The position numbers were made by a program, and so were the translations under genes. Below, one piece after another: positions 39,601-51,600 of a DNA stretch of 64,000 bases. The stretch lies in NCBI RefSeq assembly GCF_023101765.2, contig NC_064239.1, forward strand, positions 13,474,315-13,538,314, in the 5' to 3' direction. Source of the stretch: Spodoptera frugiperda (taxonomy: Eukaryota > Arthropoda > Insecta > Lepidoptera > Noctuidae). Every line of letters begins with the position of its first letter. Position 1 is the first letter of the stretch. The notes beneath the pieces were generated by a model that made no database searches, had not been told where the DNA came from, and worked only from the letters and a program-made list of their open reading frames with translations.

Positions 39601-42600
39601 AATTGGTTATAAATTCCTTTCGTATTTATGGGATTGGCATGTAAACATATGTATATCAATTATTGATTATTCAGAAAATCCGCAAACAGGAGCTAACTAA
39701 AACCTAAGCCCGAAAGATTCAAGGTTGTGACAAGCAATAAAATCGGCCAGCTTTTAATATACAACGACAAAGTTTTTACGACTACCGCCATTTTATTAGC
39801 ACTTTCTGGACTCAAAGCGAAGGTCGGGACGATTATTTTGTGGAAAGAAAACCACTGATCTGACTTGTTTTGAACATGAAAACTCTAGAACCATCAAACA
39901 TTATTGTAACAAAAACTTAACTCCAGATGTATGTAACTATGACCACCACAGATGGGGTCCAGCAGGGCTGATGCCTGATCTGGACCTGCGGACGACGTAA
40001 CGGGTTACCGGGCCTCCGGCTCAAAGCAAGAGAAGGAACAGGGTTTTTAGTCAGTAAGAGTCTGACACTCCTTCTCGCCTCGCCCAAGGCGGGGAGAAGC
40101 CATTCGATGATTTTCCCCCCTTAAAAAAAAGATGTATGTACGTACGAGTGTTTGTGCCAACACCACTTTTATTTATATCATTGTCGCCATTTAGTTAATA
40201 TTTGTGTCCTATACATCTCGCAAACTGGCAAGTAATGATAGACTCGCCGACGATTTATTAACCGTTTATCCTTGTTATTGTTCGCAATCATTTACACTGA
40301 ATATGCTGTTATTGCTTCACAAATAATTTCTTTTGAAAAGGATTCCATTCATTTCGATTTATTTGCACATTCACCAACATTTTGACGCAAAACAAATCTG
40401 TAAAAGGTCTTAATGGCACAATAATAATTAGTTGACGACATTGTCGAACAATATAAACCCACATATGTCTAAATAAACATAGGATACAGATACACTATCA
40501 AAAAAAAAACTTGATCAAAGATCCAGAACGATCAAGCTAGGAATGTAACCCGAACCAGACAATTTCACAGCGGGTTTATTTACAGCAAATATAGAACACG
40601 GAAAATCCGCCGATCTCTTTGTACAAATATTGGTTCCTCTCCGTAACCCTTTAAATTGTTTCAGGGTTCATGACCAGGCGCGATGGTACCCTATACAGTA
40701 GGTAGGGTTGCCTTTTATGCCCCTCGATGTGGGGTTAAAAGCTTTGACCTTGACTTTTGTGGGAAATTTTCGCTGACTCAGGTGACACAAGTAACACAAT
40801 TGTTAATGGAGGAAATACAGTGTCGAAACACAAATAGCTAGTCATTAATACAAGAGAAAAGAAACCTAGTAAACTATTGTTTAAAGTTCTAATTAGGTTA
40901 ATTATAACTTTGCATGAGTTACGTTATTTTCCTCACTACATTATTCATGAGTATGGATCATGTTGCGAAAGCACCTCTTTGTTAAGTAAATAGAGCAAGA
41001 TAATCTCTTTCCTAAGGTTTCGCTAACATCACATTTTGTAATATTCATATTATCCAGGACAGACAAGAAAATAAAGCCCTAAAAAGTAACGAAGTAAATA
41101 AGTTTATAAGAATACTAAGTTTAAGAGACAGGTAGGTCAGTAAATATTATAAAGATACAAAGAAATGTAAGGCGCATCGATCGACGCTATCGTTAGCAAC
41201 AGTTGCTAAGTGAAAATAAAATAACATTTGCTTGAAGTAAAATTTCACTAACTTGATTTCTAGATACTCTTCTCAGAAATGAGCAAAACAAGTACATCTG
41301 TTCACAACAAACATTTGGAAAGATATACAGAAAATAGTCCAAATAATTATGATATTATCATTTTTATTCAGCAACCCCTACTCTACTATCATTTACCTAA
41401 GACGCGAACATTGATCAACATGACCACCCCAAACATCACAGATATTGCCCAAGCCTTAGCTTGGAGACATATCAATTCGGTACCCATCTTAATTAGCCAA
41501 TCGCAGTGATTGAGAGCCGTGTACGGTGGTGGCCGGTAATGGCCGCTACATCACCTAAGTACATTACATAATATCACGCCACTTGTTGCGCAGGGTCGGA
41601 AGTAGGACGCGGGAACTGGGCCAGTGACCCACGACTCGGCCATCCCGGGCTACAGGTGGACCTGTAAATACAGATGCATCCCCATCCTAAAGGGCAATGC
41701 ACCCCGGTCTGACGCTCGGGCGTGGCCGCACGTCGATGATGGTTCGGTAATCTGAAATGTTAAACTAGTGTGTGTTGCTGTGTCAAGTTCTCTTTGTTTG
41801 GAGTTTTATTATATACCATTTTCGTTAGAAAATACTACTGAGCTTCATCTACCTGCTGAGGTACAGTAATTTAAACACACAGAAGACGTTGTCGATTCAC
41901 CCATTTTTATACACAAAATGATAAAATAATAATTGAATCCCTTTCTTTGTACAACGGTAAAACAATTTCACGTTGGCAATTTCATTTCGTTTGACTTCTA
42001 AACAAGGAGAAAGCCCGCTGTAGTCATTACCGTAATACAATAACATTACCCGGGAGATACAAAACAAGATTATCTAAATACGAAGTAAGGTTGAGCCGCA
42101 AGTCGGGCGGCTAATATCGATTAGTCACAGAGTTATTCAGGACCTACGCTAAGAGGTCAATTTGTGCCAGGTCAGTATTTAAGTCCTGCATTCTTCAAAA
42201 CAAAATGGCATGTATGTGTTTTTTTTTATTTGTAAATGTTTGGCTACGTGTTGCTGAGACAAGAACGTGTTTGGCTTCTCTCCAACGCGCTATTGCAGAT
42301 GGACGTTTGAAGTAAACTTGCACTGCTTGAACTTCAGCCATTCGCGGTAATTACATCTCGCGAGAGATTGTTTTGCGGTGCCATAGTAAATTAAGCATGT
42401 GACAACATAGCACATTATTTTATGAATCAATGGATAGGTATAAGTTTAAAAGAAGTTCAAACTAACAACTTGAATTGCTGAATTGTTTTAAATATTTTAA
42501 ATTGAGCAGAGGAATAAAGTGTAACTAAAAATTATCATTATGGCATGATCAAAATTAAACGAGAGGATATCACATTTCCTACTTTAGAATAGTTCTTTCT

Positions 42601-45600
42601 TATCGTCCGAGATACTTTTATTAAGCTCCAGAAAAACTTCAATATGAATCTAAGTTCCGCACAAAGAGATTTCAAACCGGAATTGAAGACAAAATTTCAT
42701 TTGAAGAAATGAATCAGAACCTGGTCCCCACCTACATACATAATGCATCAAATATAGTACATATTTGATCCGAACAGCACAACATTGGAATACCGAACGG
42801 AGAGCGAACAGAAAATATGGCTCGTAAAATATTTTGTCATATTGCAACGCTGCGCCGACATGTGAGTTCTTGGAGTCTGTAGCTGAAGATATATCAATAT
42901 TCTCTCGCAGTGCTAGAATATCTCTTGCGTCACACAGGTTTCAATCTATTCGGATAGAAGTTATATTTAGGGAGTTCAATATAACACCGTTTTTCATTAA
43001 GAAATTATCAATTTCAGAACAATTTTTCAATGCTCATATTCATTTGTTTGCACTGCAAATGGGTTTTCAATTTCATAATTACTTTTTAAGTGATCATTGC
43101 TCAAGTACTTTTGAACATCAGCGTTTTTGTTTGTATTGGCTTTCCATAAAATAACGTAACGTTGCTGTGTAAGCAAATCATTGCACAAAACTGGCAGAAT
43201 AACTCGACAACAGCTGAACAACAAAGATTAAATAAACTTTCAGCAACTAACGTGTGACACTGTGCCAAATTGAAAACTTAATGGAATTTTTAATTGCTTC
43301 GGTTAATCCGGGGCGATGGCTTTTATCTCACTTCGTGAAACAATTTATGTATCGGATATGCATAAATTTTTATTTACACATACGCCGTTGGTATTAAAAA
43401 CAAACAAAGAAGTGGGTCACTGCAGCGCACACTTTTTGCGACCACGCTTTTTGTACCAGCAAATTGTTAAAGTTTTCAGCTTTACGTTACGTCATCATTG
43501 GTTTTCACATGGATAAAAGAAAGAGACTGGATTGGCCTTGTGGGCGGGCCACGCGTGCCGAGGGTGCGAGCCGGCGTACTGCGCGCTGTCATAACGCTCA
43601 AATGTTCATACTTACCGGCTAGCAATCGCTGTCATGTTTTGACAGCGTACGTATCTCCGCAAAAATATTATATTATGCCGTCTTGCGCTATTATAACGTG
43701 TCGGAAAAGAAACCAGGTGTGTAGCATAGCACGAGAAGGAATTTCTTTTCACCGGTAAGTCCAAAAACATAAAAATACGTGTGATATTTGTAATTATAAC
43801 ATTAGTATTATGAAATTTATAGACAAAAACGATATAATCGCAAGCAGACTAATAGTAATACATTGCTTGCGATAGATGAGTACAATCTTGCACTACGTGA
43901 GCAATCGCGCAATGTATGACGTCCATTGCGAGAGTCCCGAGTACCGAAACAAAAGCTCATTTCCACAAAATCTATGACATCGATAGTGTTGGGCAAATGT
44001 GTAATCAATGTCGATTGTTACTATGATACAGTCTATTATAATCAATAGCACACTTTATAATTTAAATAATAAGTATTATTTATTACGACTAATTAGTAAT
44101 ATAGATTTTGAGTGAGTTTTATGTTTTTATTTTTTTATAGAATGTGACATATGATTTATTTTAATATTATGTTTTAGGTTTCCAACAGATCCAGGTGTAA
44201 CAAAATTGTGGATTGACATAACTGGTAGAATTATTTTTTTTTTCAAGTTCCACCACACAGATTAGAAACTGCGTATATTTTTATCTCCACCATATTTATA
44301 CAGACATTGGTCTTAAAAACTAAGCTTATATAATAATTAATAGTATAATAAATTATGTAGCAAGTTACACGACCAGGTTTAAAACAATTGAAATGACAAG
44401 TGGTGGGATTCAGGAACCTAAACTAGGAAAACCTGTACTATGGGCTCCTGGATTCCAACTAAATGTAGCATATTTCGTTCGCAACATTTCGATGTTGATA
44501 ATTACATAATGAAGTCTTCTCGTCAAAAATCCCGCAGTGTCTGAAGACCAGGATGTACAACCAGTGTGTGTTGCCAGTGATGACGTACGGTACCGAGACA
44601 TGGTCCCTAACTGCTGGCCTTTTAGAAAGGCTCAGAGTCGCCCAGCGCGCGATGGAGAGAGCTATGCTCGGAGTATCTTTGCGCGACAAAATCCGAAATA
44701 TGGAAATTCGCCAAAGAACAAGAGTTACAGACATAGCTCTCAAAATATGCAGGCTGAAGTGGCAATGGGCAGGCCACGTCGCTCGGAGGACTGATGACAG
44801 CTGAGCCAGGAAGGTGACTGAGTGGCGACCGCGGACCGGAAGACGCAGCGTGGGCAGACCTCCCACTAGGTGGACCGACGACATCGTCAGAGTGGCGGGG
44901 AGCCAGTGGATGCAGGTGGCGGCTTGTCGTTCTACGTGGAGGACCAAGGGGGAGGCCTTTGTTCAGCAGTAGACGTCTCTCGGCTGATGATGATGATGAT
45001 GATGAATTACATAATAACAAAGTCAGGGAAAAGAAACTTAAAATTAGGCGTTTATCCGCACAATATCGCAATGTGTAATTCAGTAAGTAAACTGATTTTA
45101 TTTTAGAAAATTTTAAATTAGTCTCTTTAAATCAGTTTTTTTGTCTAAAAATGGTGATATTTAAAATATCATCTTTCGTAAATTTAAAAAATAATATAAC
45201 CATGTTTTTTCAATGTGTTCTGTACTTTATACAGATTATTGTAAATGTGAGAGCCCTGTAATTAGCTAAATTAGACTAGTAGAATGCATTTGTGTCAGCT
45301 TAGAGTTGTCATGCTCACTCAAAGGTCTCACTGGCGGTGGCACGGGCATTGGATCGTTCGATTCCCTGCAACATGGTTGAGTTGGACGGTGCTGGTGTAC
45401 GTGTCATGTTGGTGAACGAGCGCTGTCAACTGGGACTGGTCAGCTCCAGACTGTATTAATTTTGTTGTTCTTAAGGTTTTTTTCTATCGCTTTGACTGAA
45501 TATTAGTTTTACATTGTTCTCACATAATTCAAGCAATCGATGCAAAGAAAAGCAATGTTATCAAGAATTGTATTGTGAATCTAATTGAAAAAGATCGAAC

Positions 45601-48600
45601 GAACAGATCTTCGATCTTCTCCATAGGAATCTACACTTTGGAACGAGCAAATAGCTTCACTAGAGGGCTGACCGACAGACAGACGTTATTAATATTATTA
45701 TATTTGCTTTGACGTTCAAAAGTGCCTATGATTTATTTATTTTTTACTGATTTTTAACTTATTGAGTAATAAAATTGGTTTTAAAATTCAGTTATGTATT
45801 TTTTATTTATTTTACTTTTATTACTTGGTTTCTATTTCGCATGAATACAATTTCACAATATTCAACAATACTTGTAAAACAAAAACAAGATTACTTAAAT
45901 TTTATCGATATCAACAATCGACCTTTGTCTCGCCCTAGCATACATGAGTTTTTATGCGTGTTAGAGTGTACGTCAAATGCAGTCATTGCGTTTGTGTGAC
46001 AACCAATAGCAAATTCGAGATTTAAATGTGTGTTATTTATTTGTGGGGGTAATCCGCTCAGACATTGGTCTCTTGCTTGTAGTGAAATTAAAGGGTGGGA
46101 GAAACGGCGACACGCGTTCTGATACAAATCAGGAACTATTTCATTTCTACTCTCTTTATATGTTCTGTGGGTTTTCAGTTAGAAAGAAAAAAGAGCTTAT
46201 TTGTTTTTCTGATTGATCGCCTTCTACAATTATTCTACCAATTGTATGATCTCATAAAATTTGTACCACAAACTTTTGTGACCCGATAAAGTTTATTCAA
46301 AAACATTAGGCGTTAAAGCTTGACACTTGGCTGAAACACAAAGCAGTAATGAAAGCTGCGGAGCGTGAGTGGTCAAACAAAGCGCGCCCCAAACGGTACA
46401 AGGCTAACATACGTCGGGGTCCGGTGAGCGAGGGCCTTTTGAATTACTTCCAAGTGGTGCTCGCCATGAGAGCTGCATTTAAGAGGCTTAAGTTATGAGC
46501 ATAGCGAGTTAAATCTGTAGATAGTGCGGTTTTTGTCTACGGTAGCGGTTCTACCAATAACATGCCTTTTATGGTCAGTTTCACTAGCCTCTGAACCAAT
46601 TCATGAATATGATTTCATCACAAATCGGTAGTGATTTCTACGAACCTTGTTGGACCAAAGTGTGATTTTAGATAAATTATTCAATCCCTCTGATTCGGAC
46701 AATCTAGTGTCTGTTCACTGTTGTTTTTTTATAGTATTAGCCGATAGACGAACTGACGGATCACCTAATGGTAAGCAATCGCCGTCGACAATGAACACCC
46801 GATACACTAGAGGCGTTACACGTGCGTTGCCCGCCTCTTAAGGGTCAGGAATTTATGGGTTGTTGGGGATTCGGGGATTGAGAAAATTGGGAAGGTGGGG
46901 ATTTGGGCCTCCGGTAACCTCACACACACAAGGAAACACAACGCAAGCGTAATTTCACGTCGGTTTTCTGTGAGGCCGTGGTATTATTCCGGTCGATCCG
47001 GCCCATTCGTACCGAAGCATGGCTCTCCCACACTTAAATGTTATTCTATGTTATGTTATTCTTCTTATCATTTTTCTGTTTGTACTTTGGATTATGATCC
47101 TTGTATTAATTGATTACAATTCTTATTTGAATCGATATTGAATCACGCCACTGTCCGATGCGCACACGTGCGTTGGTTTGCAGTTTTTTCAATTAGATAG
47201 CATGTGCGCATGTGAAATACCTACTAAAGTTATTTCACTAGCATGTAACTATTTAATATTATCTGTAAATGGATTCCGAGTTTATGCGAAAGACATTTAT
47301 ATTGAAATCTCTCCTGAATTCCCTATTAATATCAGTCCATTACTCATACTAAACTAAGCACTCCGTAGAGACTTATATCTCAAAGAAAATAATGAAAATT
47401 ACTTATAAGAAGAAATTAACATGAAAATGTAATTGCCCGCTGCCGCTCAACACTCTACTCTCTACCATATTTCATCCGCCTACTAAACTGTAATCAACGG
47501 CGGGCCATAAACTTGCTAGTTTTCACGTAAAGTTTGCAATCTAATTAAAACCACCATAATTATACGACAACTACTAACGAAGGACATTATTTTTTCATTG
47601 CGGTCGACCCTTATTTGCCTTGAAATAGGTTAAATAGTTTTTCAGAAACTACTCGAGCAATTACAATTTACGGTCAAACGATTCTTCACATTCTTGATTA
47701 ATTAGGAACGAAAATATTCCGAAAACTAGTGCTTATTAATAGTAAATTAGTAAGACCTAAATGTAATTTAGAGTATTTTTAGCGTATGGCTTAAGCAAAA
47801 GTATTTGCGGGGTTTTGCGCGGACTTAACCAGAACAGTCGAAGATAAAGTTGGCAATACCAATTAATATCACAACTTTCACAATAATTCCTAACAACTTT
47901 GGCTAATCTCCTCTCTGTGCCCGATAAGCTACGGCAGCGGACGAACCAGGAAATATCAGCAACCATTGCAAAACTTCTTCAACAACAATTCCCAGGAGTT
48001 GTTCCCGTGTAACTTGGACCAATCATACGATGAGTGCTGTTTGCAATTAGTTTCTTTTTCATACTTTTTAATATCTGAGCATTAAAGCATTGTATTACAA
48101 GTACGATATTAATCTGCGCGACGTTTTATCCCCTTCAGCGGCAGACTGTTATGCAACAACTGAAGTTGGACATTCAAATATTTAAGCGATTTCGTCCCTC
48201 AGCGGTAATATTTTAGAGACAATTTGATCCAGATAAATGATTCCGATTTCGGCTTAGGTATTACTTTTCATCGTGCGAATAGCTATAAAAATGCCATTAA
48301 ACTTGGATTTGTTTAGATACACGATTAACTTAGTCAAATCAGGTCTTTCAAAATTAGATCTCAAAGATCGGTCTTATAGTAGCTTCTATCAGTAAGCAGC
48401 TTGATACCCGAAGAACTTTAGTCGTTAAACCAATGAAACATGTAATAAAGCTCTCAAGAGACCTATATGAATTGACTTAGTACCAAATTTTAAACGAATT
48501 TCCTCTCGCAAGTACCATAAACGGTCTCTAAGTACCCAATTACAGCGCGCAGACGATATGAGCGTGCAATTATGGCTGCACGACCCGCATGTAATGTCTT

Positions 48601-51600
48601 CTTTAAAGAGCTCAATGTCTAATTAAAAATCTTTTCGGGAAGGTCTTTCTTAATAGAGAAATTTTCCCTGAAATTATTAAATTATCAAGGAACTAAAGAT
48701 TGGGGAGAAAGTTAAATTAAGCACTGACATTTAAAATCCTTACAGAAGAGTTAAAGAGTTGTTGAAACTTTGAAAGTTACAAACGTAGGTAAATATTTAA
48801 CTTATTAAGGACCCATTCGTTGAGGTAGTCCATGGATAAAAGAAAGAGACTGGATTGGCCTTGTGGGCGGGCCACGCGCGCCGAGGGTGCGAACGAACGT
48901 ACATAACCCTGTCATAACGCTTAAATGTTCATACTTACCGGCTAGCAATCGCTGTCATGTTTTGACAGCGTACGTATCTCCGCAAAAATATTATATTATG
49001 CCGTCTTGCGCTATTATAACGTGTCGGAAAAGAAGCCAGGTGTGTAGCATAGCACGAGAAGGAATTTCTTTTCACCGGTAAGTCCAAAATCATAAAAATA
49101 CTTGTGATATTTGTAATTATAACATTAGTATTATGAAATTTATAGACAAAAACGATATAATCGCAAGCAGACTAATAGTAATACATTGCTTGCGATAGAT
49201 GAGTACAATCTTGCACTACGTGAGCAATCGCGCAATGTATGACGTCCATTGCGAGAGTCCCGAGTACCGAAACAAAAGTTCATTTCCACAAAATCTATGA
49301 CATCGATAGTGTTGGGCAAATTTGTAATCAATGTCGATTGTTACTATGATACAGTCTATTATAATCAATAGCACACTTTATAATTAAAATAATAAGAATT
49401 ATTTATTACGACTAATTAGTAATATAGATTTTGAGTGAGTTTTATGTTTTTTTTTTTTTTATAGAATGTGACATATGATTTATTTTAATATTATGTTTTA
49501 GGTTTCCAACAGATCCAGGTGTAAGAAAATTGTGGATTGACACAACTGGTAGAATTAATTGGATTCCTACTAAATGTAGCATATTTCGTTCGCAACATTT
49601 CGATGTTGATAATTACGTAATAACAAAGTCAGGGAAAAGAAACTTAAAATTAGGCGTTTATCCGCACAATATCGCAATGTGTAATTCAGTAAGTAAACTG
49701 ATTTTATTTTAGAAAATTTTAAATTAGTCTCTTTAAATCAGTTTTTTTGTCTAAAAATGGCGATATTTAAAATATCATCTTTCGTAAATTTAAAAAATGA
49801 AATAATATAACCATGTTATTTCAATGTGTTCTGTACTTTATACAAATTATTGTAAATGTGAGAGCCCTGTAATTAGCTAAATTAGACTAGTAGAATGCAT
49901 TTGTGTCAGCTTAGAGTTGTCATGCTCACTCAAAGGTCTCATTGGCGGTGGCACGGGCATTGGATCGTTCGATTCCCTGCAACATGGTTGAGTTGGACGG
50001 TGCTGGTGTACGTGCCATGTTGGTGAATGAGCGCTGTCAACTGGGACTGGTCAGCTCCAGACTGTATTAATTTTGTTGTTCTTAAGGTTTTTTTCTATCG
50101 CTTTGACTGAATATTAGTTTTACATTGTTCTCACATAGTTCAAGCAATCGATGCAAAGAAAAGCAATGTTATCAAGAATTGTATTGTGAATCTAATTGAA
50201 AAAGATCGAACGAACAGATCTTCGATCTTCTCCATAGGAATCTACACTTTGGAACGAGCAAATAGCTTCACTAGAGGGCTGACCGGCAGACAGACGTTAT
50301 TAATATTATTATATTTGCTTTGACGTTCAAAAGTGCCTATGATTTTTTTTTTACAGATTTTTTACTTATTGAGTAATAAAATTGGTTTTAAAATTCAGTT
50401 ATGTATTTTTTATTTATTTTACTTTTATTACTTGGTTTCTATTCCGCATGAATACAATTTTACAATATTCAACAATACTTGTAAAACAAAAACAAGATTA
50501 CTTAAATTTTATCGATATCAACAATCGACCTTTCTCTCGCCCTAGCATACATGAGTTTTTATGCGTGTTAGAGTGTACGTCAAATGCAGTCATTGCGTTT
50601 GTGTGACAACCAATAGCAAATTCGAGACTTAAATGTGTGTTATTTATTTGTGGGGGTAATCCGCTCAGACATTGGTCTCTTGCTTGTAGTGAAATTAAAG
50701 GGTGGGAGAAACGGCGACACGCGTTATGATACAAATCAGGAACTATTTCATTTCTACTCTCTTTATATGTTCTGTGAGGTAGTCCATCTGACCTTTAATC
50801 TCTAAAAATAATTCTGATATACACAAATTGCAATTGGTAACCGTTTGATAAACGCCCATAAAGAAGATAAAGGATGCCAGCATCCCAATGGATTCTGTTA
50901 AATAAAGCTATTCATCACGTTCACGACACCACTGGGCCAAAATGGCTCGGAAAATATTTTCGCCAGCAACTGTTAATCACTGGACACTTTTTAAATGTCA
51001 AAGGTGAGCTTATATGTGAGGGTTCGAAGAGGATATTACGCTTCGAGAGATAATAGGGCTTCGTACAGGTGAGAGTGAAAAATAAGACATAGTAAATGAA
51101 TTGCCGATGCATCATAGTGAAGTTCGAGAGATGGCTTCAACGGCAAATAACCAACCGATGAAAGATGGAAGACTTATGAAATAGATTTGTAAGGTATGTG
51201 TACAATTAAATAACAAGAAACCAAATAACTTTTCCATTCTCAACTCCACGCAAAAGTAAATGGATATACGTGTGCTGAAATCCAAATCGAGCATTGTAGA
51301 TAACGCAGTGCACGACACAACGCTGAAGGGATTAACCAGACAATGGTACTGCGAAACCTTGTTACGTGCAACTTGTCAGGCAAACGTCAACTTTAATCCC
51401 GCTGACTTAGGTCCCAACTCGATTAACAGGATTGTTTGTTTGTACAGGCTATTAATGTTACTTCTGGGGACCCTCTCAAGTTATTAGTATTGTGTCATGA
51501 ATACTGTCGCCAAAATGAATTTGATTACATTTTTTTTATAATTATTGCCGCATGATTAATACCCGCTGCAATTTATTGAACTTTAAGTTTATTTTTGGTT

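Larger units (their letters stand above)
43508..46169 (+). mobile_element. P-element-like THAP transposon, copy 1 (with two insertions)
   Basis: Same element as at 48831-50776, flanked by its own 8-bp duplication GGTTTTCA (43500-43507 and 46170-46177). Ends are CATGGATAAAAG and TATGTTCTGTG, that is CA...TG as in P elements, with weakly inverted termini. It encodes a THAP exon pair but no transposase core. It is split by a 216-bp insert at 44234-44449 and an RTE fragment at 44511-45004, both absent from copy 2. Confidence 0.82.

Noticed and set aside
45891..46127. 78-codon minus-strand frame conserved in both P-like copies
   Set aside because: Nearly identical recent copies keep any frame open by chance; no domain and AT-rich composition.
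43508..50776. Segmental tandem duplication of a host THAP gene
   Set aside because: The two copies have different 8-bp flanking duplications and no homology beyond their ends, so they are independent transposon insertions.
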